Shown here one piece after another: positions 17,272 to 25,454 of a stretch of DNA of 64,000 nucleotides. The DNA comes from Venatoribacter pacificus. GTDB taxonomy: Bacteria > Pseudomonadota > Gammaproteobacteria > Pseudomonadales > Oceanobacteraceae. How positions within the stretch are numbered: the stretch's first letter is position 1; the number at the start of each line of letters is the position of its first letter. The translations under genes were made by a program, and so were the position numbers. The DNA lies in the NCBI RefSeq assembly GCF_025318105.1, contig NZ_JAOANI010000002.1, positions 124,001-188,000 on the forward strand, in the 5' to 3' direction. The notes below the pieces were generated by a model. That model saw only the letters and a list, made by a program, of their open reading frames with translations, ran no database searches and was not told the origin of the DNA.

Positions 17272-17302
17272 AGAAAGCCCGGCAATGCCGGGCTTTCTTT
17301 TT
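17272..17302. terminator. Bidirectional intrinsic terminator after the antitoxin gene
   Basis: The stem AGAAAGCCCGGC and GCCGGGCTTTCT closes on an AAT loop and is followed by T residues on the plus strand, with A residues before it on the other side. It ends the antitoxin transcript and, read on the minus strand, the small membrane peptide gene whose stop touches it. Confidence 0.85.
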
Positions 17303-17417
17303 ACGCCATCTGCATATCCACCTCCAGTCCGTATCCACGTCCCTTTAGCCGCCAACGGCGACCGGAACCAACCAAAATAACAATTACTATTACGAAAAAC
17401 GTATAGGTTTCGATCAT
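17301..17417 (-). CDS. 38-residue membrane peptide of unknown function
   Basis: A short frame starts at an ATG at 17417 with a strong GAAGGAG site seven bases upstream, which decides the start over longer in-frame options. The peptide is MIETYTFFVIVIVILVGSGR at the start, one membrane-spanning segment (about residues 6-16), then a basic and glycine-rich tail ending VDMQMA. Size and layout resemble small toxic or holin-like peptides, but no family is recognised. It shares a terminator with the antitoxin gene and has a palindrome (17440-17453) just upstream. Confidence 0.55.
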   Translation of the reverse strand: MIETYTFFVIVIVILVGSGRRWRLKGRGYGLEVDMQMA

Positions 17418-17439
17418 GCGTAACTCCTTCAGAGATTTA

Positions 17440-17453
17440 GAACCACGTGGTTC
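17440..17453. promoter_or_regulatory. 14-bp palindrome upstream of the small membrane peptide
   Basis: GAACCACGTGGTTC is a perfect palindrome 23 bases before the ATG at 17417. It could be a repressor site for the small gene. No matching copy was noticed elsewhere in the early region. Confidence 0.45.
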
Positions 17454-17522
17454 ACTCATATATAGCCGAGCAGGGACATCCCAACTGAAACTCACCTTAC
17501 TGGATCACAAATGCCCTGTCTG

Positions 17523-17552
17523 GGGACGCTAGCGTCCCTTTTAATTTTTTTT
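17523..17552 (+). terminator. Possible intrinsic terminator (hairpin plus T run)
   Basis: GGGACGCTAGCGTCCC (17523-17538) is a perfect inverted repeat that can form a six-pair stem with a CTAG loop and is followed by TTTTAATTTTTTTT. No plus-strand gene ends immediately before it, so its transcript is unclear. Confidence 0.4.
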
Positions 17553-17644
17553 CAAATTACTGTTCTGGCAAAGCGGCGCAATTTGTATCCGGGGCGTTTA
17601 CAACTCATGCCCGCCACCGCCTCTCTGCCGAGCGCCCACAAAAA

Positions 17645-17664
17645 ACCCGGCCTTAGCCGGGTTC
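17645..17664 (-). terminator. Terminator of the early (replication) operon
   Basis: AACCCGGC and GCCGGGTT pair around CTTA; read on the minus strand the stem is followed by a run of six T. It lies 13 bases past the stop of the last early gene at 17678. Confidence 0.8.
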
Positions 17665-17677
17665 TCAATATCCATCA

Positions 17678-18652
17678 TCACACCACCTCATAACCCCGCC
17701 CACTGCCCCGCGGCCGCACTACGCCTAGCCCCGCCAACTCGGCCAGCGCGTTACTATAGCGAGTGTACCCAACCCCCATAGCCTGCGCCTGGCGTTTGGT
17801 CGGCACCTGCCCGGTGCGCTGAATATGGTCAGCAATGGTCTGAACCACACCACCGCCCGGTACCACAAATCGTTTGGCGGTTTGGTTCGGTTTGTTTGGG
17901 CTGGTCTGTACTGGTTCGCCCTGTGGTTTGCAATCTGGTCTGGCCGCTGGTTCGTTATGCTCATCAGTTCCGGCCTGCTGTTCTGCCGGCAATGCCATCA
18001 GCACCACCGCCAACAGCGGAATCAGGTCCGTCAGTGTGGCAATCGCCAGCCACAGCCAGCCCCTGCGGTCACCTAACACCCGGCCGGTAACACTAGCCTG
18101 CGTCGCGGCCGGGATTTGTCGCTCATTGCCACTTCCCTCAAATTGTTTGAGCGCCCCCGCAGCCCGCTGGTTAATTTCAGCAGCCTGGCGGCGCAGCTCA
18201 CCGGCACGCCAATGATTGCCCCGCTCCTCCTCAGCCCCGGCCGTCGCCAACAGTCCGCCTGCGGTAGCAATATCCTGCGCGGTCACGGCCATGGCCAGCG
18301 CCACCGCTGGTGCTGGCTCAGTCTCAGCCGCCAGCACCTGCTCCCCCTGCTGATAAGCCGACTCAAACCAGCTGGCCGTTCCACTAATACTCACCGCCAG
18401 CAACACCGCACAGGCAGCTGCGCACACTCTGGCCAAAACAATTTGACCACTGCGGTAACGCCGGGCCGCCTGATCGGCCAGCACAAACTGCCCCACCACA
18501 AACAAAACACCCAACGCCCCCAGGGCCGCCGTTACCGGTGCCAGCAGATCATCGGCATCCGGTGCAAACGACACAAACAGCGAGAATTCCGCCCACGCAG
18601 AAATGCCACAGCCAAAAACGGCCAGCAGCATCAGTGGAAAAATGGCTTTCAT
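17678..18652 (-). CDS. Multi-TM protein with C-terminal winged-helix-like segment, unknown
   Basis: A 324-residue protein. Hydrophobic segments lie near residues 1-22, 40-60, 75-98 and 205-222 (AIFPLMLLAVFGCGISAWAE, PVTAALGALGVLFVVGQFVL, ARVCAAACAVLLAVSISGTA, WLWLAIATLTDLIPLLAVVL). A Pro/Gln-rich linker follows, then a final part (GGVVQTIADHIQRTGQVPTK ... RQAQAMGVGYTRYSNALAEL) that looks like a winged helix. I do not recognise the family. It is the last gene of the replication operon and overlaps the upstream gene by four bases. A membrane-bound replication or DNA-tethering role is only a guess. Confidence 0.6.
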   Translation of the reverse strand: MKAIFPLMLLAVFGCGISAWAEFSLFVSFAPDADDLLAPVTAALGALGVLFVVGQFVLADQAARRYRSGQIVLARVCAAACAVLLAVSISGTASWFESAYQQGEQVLAAETEPAPAVALAMAVTAQDIATAGGLLATAGAEEERGNHWRAGELRRQAAEINQRAAGALKQFEGSGNERQIPAATQASVTGRVLGDRRGWLWLAIATLTDLIPLLAVVLMALPAEQQAGTDEHNEPAARPDCKPQGEPVQTSPNKPNQTAKRFVVPGGGVVQTIADHIQRTGQVPTKRQAQAMGVGYTRYSNALAELAGLGVVRPRGSGRGYEVV

Positions 18653-18939
18653 ACCCCAACCCCCACAACCTCAAAGGCCGCAACCAGCGGCAGCAGCGCG
18701 TTATATTCCAGCCGGTTTTCATTGCGCAGCCGCTCCAGATACAGCCGCTTAACATCCGGCTCAAACCCGGCCACCTGCTGCGCCCAGACATCGCGCATAA
18801 AGCCGCGCATTTTTTCCCGCAACGGCGGGCGCATTTTCGCCAGCACATCATTACGGCGGCCAATATTCAGTTTCAGCAGGTAACGTGCATAACCCCGCTG
18901 CTTATCCGTCAGTTCGGTCCGTTCTGTCTGTTGATTCAT
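18649..18939 (-). CDS. Small basic hypothetical phage protein
   Basis: A 96-residue, charged, mostly helical protein (LTDKQRGYARYLLKLNIGRR, then PPLREKMRGFMRDVWAQQVA, ending in a hydrophobic VVGVGV). No family is recognised. It lies nine bases after the replication endonuclease and overlaps the next gene by four bases (ATGA), so it belongs to the early operon. A good GGAGG-like site precedes its ATG. Confidence 0.65.
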   Translation of the reverse strand: MNQQTERTELTDKQRGYARYLLKLNIGRRNDVLAKMRPPLREKMRGFMRDVWAQQVAGFEPDVKRLYLERLRNENRLEYNALLPLVAAFEVVGVGV

Positions 18940-18948
18940 ACTGGCCTC

Positions 18949-20823
18949 CTACGAAATTAATAAAATCTGCTGCGGTGCTGGCTCTGGTTTATCGGGCGGC
19001 TCCGTGCCCCCCGTACAGTTATTGACACCAGTCCAAGGCGGCGCTGGCGCGCCTTCAACGTCACAACCGGCGTCACGCTCCGCGCGCCGAAGGGCGGCGG
19101 CCGCTGCGCGGCTGTTTCGTTCTTCGGTACGGCGCTGGTGAATAGCCTCAGCTTCGGCAGGCGTGGCGCTCACAACCTCCCAGGTATGAAAGCGGGTCTG
19201 CACATACAGCGTTTCGTTAATGCCCATAACGCGAATGCCGTGATCTTTTTCCAGCAGCTCGCGGTAATGGTTAATAAGGGGTTTGGGGCTGGTTATTTCG
19301 TAAATTTCGCCGCTGTCTTCGTCGATGGCTTCCAGCGTTTCTTCAGCGGTTTTAACAATGCGCCACAGGCTGATTTTTCCGTTCTCATCAGCAAAGCGGC
19401 AAAACCACGCCCAGGCACTGGCGGCACTTTCCTGATTCAATCGCTCCAGCTCTTCTACCGCTGCTTTAATCAGTGGCGGTTGTTCGGCCAGCGCTTCTTC
19501 ACTCAACCGGCCAAGGCGGCGCAGCTCTCGCCATGCCGTTACGCTGGGGCCGCCCAGCTGCTGAAACTGGCGAATACCGTTACGGCTCGCCCAGGTGCAG
19601 ATATTCACCGCAGAGGCTTTGGCATCCTCGCCGTATAAATCCTGCTCTACGTGTTCGCCATCAATGCTTTTAGCAATGTATTTGGCAATGTAGCCCGCCG
19701 CGCTGTACTCCTTGCCGGTGTCTGGGTTAATGCCTTCTTTAATCTTTTCGGCCTTAAAGCGCGCATGCCATGCACCCGGCTCTTTGCCGTCTTCCTTCAA
19801 CGCATAGCGGCGCAACGCACCAGCAAACAGCAGTGCATCGTCCGGGTGAATAAACAGCAGTAAATGCCAGTGCGGTGTACCGTCGTGGTGAGGCTCCGCA
19901 ACCCTAAAGCCAAACGAGCGCCACTCATTACGCTTTGCCTTAGCCCGGAAGCGCGACCATAAATCACACAAATAATTTTGCGCATCGCGCTGGGTAAACC
20001 CGCAGAACTTATCGTTGCGGCCACCAAACTGGTGCGCGGCGTGGTATTTACTCGGACAGGTAATGGTAAAAAACCAGCCTTCATAACCCAGCTCTTTGGC
20101 ATACGCTTCAAAGCCCGCAATGCGGACCATTAATTCGGTACGGCGAATAACCGGGTTCGCATTACTCAGTGCCGCAAGGTCGGCCAGCGTAAACTGCTCG
20201 CCCAGCTCATTCTCCAGCACGGTGTGCTCCATCATCGTCAGGTTCAGCTGCTTACGGCGCTTAAACTCCTGCCGGCCAATATCGCTGCAATAAATGCCAC
20301 GGGCACGATTAACAAAACCCAGCTCACGGCTGATGGCCTCAATACGCTGTGCCGCCACCCGGCGAATTTTCCGCCGCCACCAGGCCTGATCCTGAAAGCG
20401 CATCAGCAGCGGCTGCAATTTGTTTTTCTCCAGCAGGTCGTCCCAGTTGTAATACAAACCGTGGTGATTAATCAGGCCAGCAACAGCCGCTGCAGCCTCC
20501 TGTTGCTCTGTCCTTCCCAGCATCCAGCCTGCCAGCAACTTAATGCACTGCTGCGATTTAGATTTGGCGTAGTCACTCACCAACGTGTCATCGGTTTGGT
20601 CTATACGAAAATCACCAAACTTAAATTGGCGGCGTATAGCATCCAGACGCTGGTTCGCTTTACGAATGCCATTCACCTTGGTATCACGCACAACCCGTTG
20701 CCAGTCATGCATTAATGGCCGCTCAAATAATGGGTAGCCACTGGCGGTTATTTCCGCCTGTTCTAACCAGTAAGGTCGTTTTTTGGGCGCAGTTCCCCCA
20801 ACCCATGCAAATTCGGAAAGCAT
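18949..20823 (-). CDS. Replication initiation endonuclease, P2 gpA-like
   Basis: A 624-residue rolling-circle replication protein. The metal-binding HUH-type motif is PHHDGTPHWHLLLFIHPDD near residues 312-330, and the catalytic tyrosine pair is AAGYIAKYIAKSIDGEH near 375-390 (Y-x3-Y). CSDIGRQEFKRRKQLNLTMM before it and the FTITCPSKYH segment are also typical. gpA nicks its own origin, usually located inside its gene, to start replication. It lies in the middle of the early operon with a Gly/Pro-rich C-terminus. Confidence 0.92.
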   Translation of the reverse strand: MLSEFAWVGGTAPKKRPYWLEQAEITASGYPLFERPLMHDWQRVVRDTKVNGIRKANQRLDAIRRQFKFGDFRIDQTDDTLVSDYAKSKSQQCIKLLAGWMLGRTEQQEAAAAVAGLINHHGLYYNWDDLLEKNKLQPLLMRFQDQAWWRRKIRRVAAQRIEAISRELGFVNRARGIYCSDIGRQEFKRRKQLNLTMMEHTVLENELGEQFTLADLAALSNANPVIRRTELMVRIAGFEAYAKELGYEGWFFTITCPSKYHAAHQFGGRNDKFCGFTQRDAQNYLCDLWSRFRAKAKRNEWRSFGFRVAEPHHDGTPHWHLLLFIHPDDALLFAGALRRYALKEDGKEPGAWHARFKAEKIKEGINPDTGKEYSAAGYIAKYIAKSIDGEHVEQDLYGEDAKASAVNICTWASRNGIRQFQQLGGPSVTAWRELRRLGRLSEEALAEQPPLIKAAVEELERLNQESAASAWAWFCRFADENGKISLWRIVKTAEETLEAIDEDSGEIYEITSPKPLINHYRELLEKDHGIRVMGINETLYVQTRFHTWEVVSATPAEAEAIHQRRTEERNSRAAAAALRRAERDAGCDVEGAPAPPWTGVNNCTGGTEPPDKPEPAPQQILLIS

Positions 20824-20829
20824 TGTTAA

Positions 20830-21225
20830 TTACGCGCTCTTGGCTAAAGGAATAGATTCAGTAAAGGAAGATGAAGACTGCAGAATATTATTCAGCAGCT
20901 CCTGCAGGTCAGATTCGTCATCAATCAAAATCATCAGCTGCACAATCAGTTCGTCCAGCTCCTGCCAATGTACTTTCGCGGCCTGCACAACATCTGGTGC
21001 AGTGGCCGCATCCGCTTTTAATGCGTGGTAACGCTCATAGGCGTATTTTTCATCGCGCTTCACAACTTCAAGTGCAGCGTTCAAACGGTTTAGCCGGGTT
21101 TGCTCCGGCTGCGCCTGGCTGGCAAAAATTAAATCAACCGAACCTTTACAGTGCGGGCAGCAGGAAACAAATTCACGCGAAAAAGATTCCCGCCCACAAT
21201 CCCGACAAATAACAGAATTCATCAT
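20830..21225 (-). CDS. Zinc-ribbon protein of the early operon, unknown
   Basis: A 131-residue protein with an N-terminal zinc ribbon: CRDC near residues 7-10 and CCPHC near 22-26 (ICRDCGRESFSREFVSCCPH). The rest is a long helical region with a coiled-coil look (LNAALEVVKRDEKYAYERYH). No family name is recognised. It lies six bases before the replication endonuclease in the same operon. Two adjacent ATGs could serve as start; a GAGGTG site precedes them. Confidence 0.65.
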   Translation of the reverse strand: MMNSVICRDCGRESFSREFVSCCPHCKGSVDLIFASQAQPEQTRLNRLNAALEVVKRDEKYAYERYHALKADAATAPDVVQAAKVHWQELDELIVQLMILIDDESDLQELLNNILQSSSSFTESIPLAKSA

Positions 21226-21230
21226 GCACC

Positions 21231-21512
21231 TCAGAGGCTGCTGTTCTGCCAGTCAATGCCAACGTCTGCCAGCTCAGTGGCCAGAAAATCGCTGACGCCT
21301 TTGGCCATACCAGCGCCCATAGGCCCAAACTGAAACTGGCCAACTTCCAGAAACCACAACAGGTTATTGCTCGTGCTCAGCACCACATCACAAGGCCAGC
21401 CAACCGCACGAAAGCCATTGCCCTTAATTTCAACAAAGCCACTGCCTTCGGTTTTAATGCTCAGCCCTGCGTCCTGAGTGCTGGTGATATTACTCAGCGT
21501 TAAAGTTGCCAT
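21231..21512 (-). CDS. Small hypothetical early phage protein
   Basis: A 93-residue protein beginning MATLTLSNITSTQDAGLSIK. It is beta-rich at first and then has a helix (GVSDFLATELADVGIDWQ). No family is recognised. It lies two bases after the AlpA-like gene and five before the zinc-ribbon gene, which supports it as a real member of the early operon. Confidence 0.6.
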   Translation of the reverse strand: MATLTLSNITSTQDAGLSIKTEGSGFVEIKGNGFRAVGWPCDVVLSTSNNLLWFLEVGQFQFGPMGAGMAKGVSDFLATELADVGIDWQNSSL

Positions 21513-21514
21513 GC

Positions 21515-21838
21515 TTAATCCCCCACCAGGGCTACGCCCCTCTGCCGTAAAATTTCGCGCTGTTTCATAATGGCTACGCGCGCTTGCCGCTCCAGCTCCA
21601 TCCGGTCACGCAGGTGTGGGTTCTGGTCCAGTAGCCACTGCTCCATATCCGACTCCAGCCAACGCTCTTTGCCGCCAATGCTGATTGGCCGCGGTAAATC
21701 CCCCCGCGCCTTCCAGCGCTTAAACGTGGTGAGGCTCACGCCGATAACATCGGCCGCTTCAGTCATGTTCAGTTTTTTCTGCCGCAGCAGGCTGATAACG
21801 CGGCTGCCTTCGGCTTCAGGTTTCTTTGCCATAGTCAT
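21515..21838 (-). CDS. AlpA/MerR-type HTH regulator
   Basis: A 107-residue protein whose centre, KLNMTEAADVIGVSLTTFKR followed by WKARGDLPRPISIGGKERW, is an AlpA/excisionase-like winged HTH. The C-terminus is a charged helix. Such proteins act as Cox-like or excisionase-like switch proteins or as regulators of replication genes. The ATG is followed by a second Met (MTMAKK). It lies in the early operon under control of the repressor region. Confidence 0.7.
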   Translation of the reverse strand: MTMAKKPEAEGSRVISLLRQKKLNMTEAADVIGVSLTTFKRWKARGDLPRPISIGGKERWLESDMEQWLLDQNPHLRDRMELERQARVAIMKQREILRQRGVALVGD

Positions 21839-21844
21839 GGTCCC

Positions 21845-22105
21845 TCAGTGCAAAGTGGGTTGAATCAGCCCGGCAATCGTGCGCGCCGAGTCGTCATCCA
21901 GTGGGCCAAACAGCATCAGCCCGGCGTTCAAATAACTTTCGTTGTTGCAGCGCGTCAGGCTGATGTCAGTCAGCTCAACAGAAATCACGGCGGCGGTTTC
22001 TGCACTGCCAAAGGCAATGCCAAAAAAGCCATTCGCAACGCGCAACAAAACGGGTTTGTTCTTAATGGTGATAAAGGCCTCTGCGGCCGGCTGGTTGTGT
22101 CCCAT
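21845..22105 (-). CDS. Small hypothetical early phage protein
   Basis: Eighty-six residues from the ATG at 22105 (MGHNQPAAEAFITIKNKPVL), just after the stop of the upstream HTH gene (TGATATG), which suggests coupled translation; a longer in-frame start would overlap that gene. It is beta-rich with SVELTDISLTRCNNESYLNA. No family is recognised. Position puts it with the early regulators. Confidence 0.6.
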   Translation of the reverse strand: MGHNQPAAEAFITIKNKPVLLRVANGFFGIAFGSAETAAVISVELTDISLTRCNNESYLNAGLMLFGPLDDDSARTIAGLIQPTLH

Positions 22106-22106
22106 A

Positions 22107-22322
22107 TCAGGCTCCACTTTGAGCAGTGGTGACATCAGCGGGAACCACGTTCCGCGCTTCCCAGTCGGCAATCTGGTCTTCCGTCCAGAACTTCACAGAC
22201 CCTATGCGGTTCATTCGCGGTAATGTCCCGTTTTGTTCCCATAAGCGCAGTGTTTTCTGGCTAATGTTCAGTTTTCGGGACAAGTCAGCCAACGAAACCC
22301 GCGGCTTTGACAGAAAATCCAT
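22107..22322 (-). CDS. MerR/excisionase-type HTH protein, first early gene
   Basis: A 71-residue protein: VSLADLSRKLNISQKTLRLW, EQNGTLPRMNRIGSVKFWTE, then a short charged tail. This is a MerR-like/excisionase-like HTH. As the first gene leftward from the repressor it holds the position of P2 Cox or a Cro-like protein, which antagonises the repressor and promotes excision. Assignment to that role is by position. Confidence 0.7.
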   Translation of the reverse strand: MDFLSKPRVSLADLSRKLNISQKTLRLWEQNGTLPRMNRIGSVKFWTEDQIADWEARNVVPADVTTAQSGA

Positions 22323-22486
22323 AGTTGACCCCTATATCGCTAAGGCGTGACTAATCAGGGAGTTTGTGTACTATGGGTATTTGCGAACACATAGAACAAT
22401 ATTCCCTATCCGTAACGGTAACTTATTAGGGATATAGAAGAATGTCAATCCTTTTTAGGAATGACATTCCTTATTAGTGACGGATC
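22323..22486. promoter_or_regulatory. Immunity switch region with repeated operator-like sites
   Basis: The 164-bp gap between the divergent early operon and the repressor carries several related AT-rich sites with a CCCTA or CCTA core: ACCCCTATAT near 22328, ATTCCCTATCC at 22401-22411, TTATTAGGGATAT near 22423-22435 (other strand), TTTAGGAATGAC near 22454-22465 and CATTCCTTATTAG near 22466-22478. A perfect 7-bp inverted repeat, AGGAATG-A-CATTCCT (22457-22471), lies close to the repressor start. These are the expected binding sites for the CI-type repressor and the Cox-like protein. Confidence 0.7.
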
Positions 22487-23197
22487 ATGACGACATTTAA
22501 TGAAAGAATGACCCTGCTGTTAGAGCAGTTTGGCGGACCAAAACTGGCCGCAGCCACCGGCATATCAAGAACGCAGCTACACAGACTTAAGGAAGAGGGC
22601 CGCGAAACAACGCGCGAAAACTTGCTGAAAATCTGCGAAGTAGCTGGTGTTAACCTCATTTGGCTGATGACTGGCCAAGGCTTGATGTATGCCGATGGCA
22701 CAGCAGAGCCAGCCATTAAGGCTCCAGCTAAAGCAACCACCAAGACAGCATCTGCAGACAGCCTTTCAGACCGCTATGCGCTGATCCCGCTTTACAACGT
22801 ATCGGCCGCCGCCGGACACGGTGCTGTGGTTGAACATGAAGAAGTGGTGGACTCTTTGGCGTTTAAACGCGAGTGGATCAGCCAGACACTGGACGCAACA
22901 CCGGCAGACCTCTACCTGATCAACGTGCAGGGCGAATCCATGACCCCTACCCTGCACCCAGGTGACGTAATACTGGTGGACCGCCGCAACGGCGAGAACA
23001 TCACCACCGACGGCATCTACGTTATCCGCATGGGTGACAGCCTGCTGGTAAAACGCATTCAGCGCCTGCCCGGCCAAAAACTGCGCATCAGCTCAGACAA
23101 CCCGGCCTACCAGCCCTTCGAACTGAAAATTGACGAAGCCGCCAGCGATGAGCTGGCCATCATCGGCCGTGTGGTGTGGTCGGGAAGACGGATGTAA
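22487..23197 (+). CDS. CI/LexA-type phage repressor with S24 peptidase domain
   Basis: A 236-residue lysogeny repressor. The N-terminal HTH is KLAAATGISRTQLHRLKEEG (residues 19-38), followed by an Ala/Thr-rich linker. The S24 autoproteolysis domain shows the Ala109-Gly110 cleavage site (SAAAGHGA), Ser151 in VQGESMTPTLHPGDV and Lys189 in SLLVKRIQ. Such repressors cleave themselves when RecA is activated, so the prophage should be SOS-inducible. The type is lambda-like rather than P2 C-like, as in several K139-type phages. It is transcribed towards the cargo genes. Confidence 0.92.
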   Translation: MTTFNERMTLLLEQFGGPKLAAATGISRTQLHRLKEEGRETTRENLLKICEVAGVNLIWLMTGQGLMYADGTAEPAIKAPAKATTKTASADSLSDRYALIPLYNVSAAAGHGAVVEHEEVVDSLAFKREWISQTLDATPADLYLINVQGESMTPTLHPGDVILVDRRNGENITTDGIYVIRMGDSLLVKRIQRLPGQKLRISSDNPAYQPFELKIDEAASDELAIIGRVVWSGRRM

Positions 23198-23240
23198 GTC
23201 TCGGAATAAACTTAGACATTACACGTTAAAGGGATTAACA

Positions 23241-24596
23241 ATGAATTACGACGAATATAGAAGATTAATTCAAGACGATCTTGAAGCTTGCCTCGATGCC
23301 ATGGGGGTACAGCCTATTCTGTTTTTTGGATCAGGCATGTCACAACGCTATATTGGAACCCCAACATGGTATGGCCTTCTAGAAATACTCGCTGCCACCT
23401 GCCCAAAAATAGACAAGAAGATAGCTTACTATAAGCAAAAGCATGACGACCCTATAAAAATTGGCACCGAGTTCTCTGAACTCATACGGGAATGGGCATG
23501 GGAAGAGCAAGAGAAATTTCCTCAGGAATTATTCGAAGGCAATCAACCTTCGAACATTTACATTAAACATATAGTTTCAGAAATCTTTCAAGACAGCTCT
23601 ACAACAGCTGAAGCACAAACACGCCTACAGAAATACGAAAATGAAATACGAATTCTTAAAAGTATAAACCCATATGCGATAATCACCACTAACTATGATT
23701 CGTTTCTAGAAAATACGTTCCCAGATTACGCCCCCATCATTGGCCAAGAGATACTAAGGGCAAATTACGCATCAGTTGGAGAAATAATTAAAATTCACGG
23801 CTGCAGCTCATCCCCTAGGAGCCTAGTACTAACAAGCCAGGATTACGAGGATTTTGGATTAAAGAAAAAGTATCTTAGTGCAAAGCTTCTTACATTTTTT
23901 GCAGAACACCCCCTTATAATTCTTGGGTATAGCGCTCAAGACCCGAACATTAGAACAATACTTTCTGACATAGATGAAATCTTGGCACCAGAACACGAAC
24001 TCATTCCAAACATATATTTAGTTGAATGGGATGAGAATGCAGAAAACACTGGCCAGCATGCTTTAGAAAAATTGATCCCCATCGACCATGAAAAGAGTGT
24101 CAGGGTAAAAAGCATTAAAGCTAACTCCTTTGATTGGATATATGAAACATTATCCTCAAATGAAGCAATTAGACAGATAAATCCTAAGCTTTTAAGATCT
24201 GTTTTAGCCAGAACTTACAAGCTTGTAAGACATGACATACCTAAGAAAACCATAGAAGTAGACTTCCAGATACTAGAGCACGCCGTATCTACCGACGATG
24301 AATTCGCAAAGTTATACGGAATTACAACATTAGACGATCCATCATCCATAAACGCAACCTACCCTTACTCCTTAAGTAACGTTGCAAAAGAACTTGGCTT
24401 TAACTACTGGCACTTTGCGAATGAAATCATTAAAAAATTAGAAGAAATACACGGTAAAAATCTTAAGAGTAGTGACAACAAGTATCATATTGCAATCAAG
24501 TCAGGAGAGAAAATTCAAGCACACAAGTACTCTCAGGCAGCTGTAGATTTATTCCGAAAAGTCATGCAAGGCGAAGAATACACATTCGACATATAA
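23241..24596 (+). CDS. SIR2-like domain protein, probable anti-phage effector
   Basis: A 451-residue protein from the ATG at 23241 (AAAGGG site). The N-terminal half is a SIR2_2-type Rossmann domain: FFGSGMSQRYIGTPTWYGLL near residues 28-47, AIITTNYDSFLENTF near 147-161, KIHGCSSSPRSLVLTSQDYE near 184-203 and LIILGYSAQDPNIRTI near 224-239. Proteins with this domain often deplete NAD+ during phage infection. The C-terminal ~200 residues, which could sense infection, match no family I know. It is the first cargo gene after the repressor and is AT-richer than the phage genes around it. Defence function is inferred. Confidence 0.82.
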   Translation: MNYDEYRRLIQDDLEACLDAMGVQPILFFGSGMSQRYIGTPTWYGLLEILAATCPKIDKKIAYYKQKHDDPIKIGTEFSELIREWAWEEQEKFPQELFEGNQPSNIYIKHIVSEIFQDSSTTAEAQTRLQKYENEIRILKSINPYAIITTNYDSFLENTFPDYAPIIGQEILRANYASVGEIIKIHGCSSSPRSLVLTSQDYEDFGLKKKYLSAKLLTFFAEHPLIILGYSAQDPNIRTILSDIDEILAPEHELIPNIYLVEWDENAENTGQHALEKLIPIDHEKSVRVKSIKANSFDWIYETLSSNEAIRQINPKLLRSVLARTYKLVRHDIPKKTIEVDFQILEHAVSTDDEFAKLYGITTLDDPSSINATYPYSLSNVAKELGFNYWHFANEIIKKLEEIHGKNLKSSDNKYHIAIKSGEKIQAHKYSQAAVDLFRKVMQGEEYTFDI

Positions 24597-24622
24597 CACT
24601 CCCACAGGACACAAACCTGTAA

Positions 24623-25432
24623 ATGCACACAGTAATTACAGAAAACGACGAATCAATCTGGGAAGACCAAACCGGTTTTCTGTACCACTTTCCTAAGCGG
24701 TATAGAAAATATTTAACCCCAGGTACAGAGGTCATCTACTACAAGGGGAAAATCAAGAAGGCCGAGTTCCGTGACAAACGCCTCTCTGATGACCCCCACT
24801 ACTTTGCCAAAGCCGTCATCGGAAAAGTATATCCAGACAAACAAAGCGCTAAAGGTGATTTTTTTGCCACAATTGAAGGCTACGCTTCGTTTAATATTCC
24901 GGTCCTAGCCAAACAGAATGAAGAATTCCTAGAAGTAATCCCAGATTCACAGAGAAGCAACTACTGGCGCAATGGTGTTCGGGAAATAACAAGAGAGACT
25001 TACAACCTAATTCTTTCTCACATAAAGCCAGAGCAAATTTCAGAACAAGAAGCCATCTATAACGATGGCGACTATAACGACACAGAAATCAGTCTTGAAT
25101 CTGGCAGCGAAGGGACAGAGAAGAAGCAATACGTTACAGTTTACGAACGCGATCCTAAGTACCGGAAACAGGCTATAGCCATACACGGCACGAACTGTGC
25201 GGCTTGCGGCTTCAATTTCGGACAGTTCTATGGCGATTATGCAGATGGATTTATACACATTCACCATATAAACCCAGTTTCAGAGTTTGATACTCCGAAG
25301 GCTATCAACCCAGAAAAAGACCTGATTCCACTATGTGCAAATTGCCATTCTGTAATCCATAGGAAAAAATCTAATACGCTTACCATTCAAGAGTTGGTCC
25401 ACATGATTAACCAACAGGTACGCACAGACTAA
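24623..25432 (+). CDS. HNH endonuclease with EVE/PUA-like N-terminal domain
   Basis: A 269-residue protein with two parts. The first about 130 residues (FLYHFPKRYRKYLTPGTEVI, YFAKAVIGKVYPDKQSAKGD, YWRNGVREITRETYNLIL) resemble EVE/PUA-like readers found fused to HNH nucleases. The last 90 form an HNH module: CAAC near 192, FIHIHHINPVSEFD near 211 with the catalytic His pair, and LIPLCANCHSVIHR near 235-248. This layout is typical of modification-dependent restriction enzymes, which would cut modified phage DNA. It lies 26 bp after the SIR2-like gene in the same direction. Confidence 0.78.
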   Translation: MHTVITENDESIWEDQTGFLYHFPKRYRKYLTPGTEVIYYKGKIKKAEFRDKRLSDDPHYFAKAVIGKVYPDKQSAKGDFFATIEGYASFNIPVLAKQNEEFLEVIPDSQRSNYWRNGVREITRETYNLILSHIKPEQISEQEAIYNDGDYNDTEISLESGSEGTEKKQYVTVYERDPKYRKQAIAIHGTNCAACGFNFGQFYGDYADGFIHIHHINPVSEFDTPKAINPEKDLIPLCANCHSVIHRKKSNTLTIQELVHMINQQVRTD

Positions 25433-25454
25433 CCAAACAAGGAAAGGACTCCTT

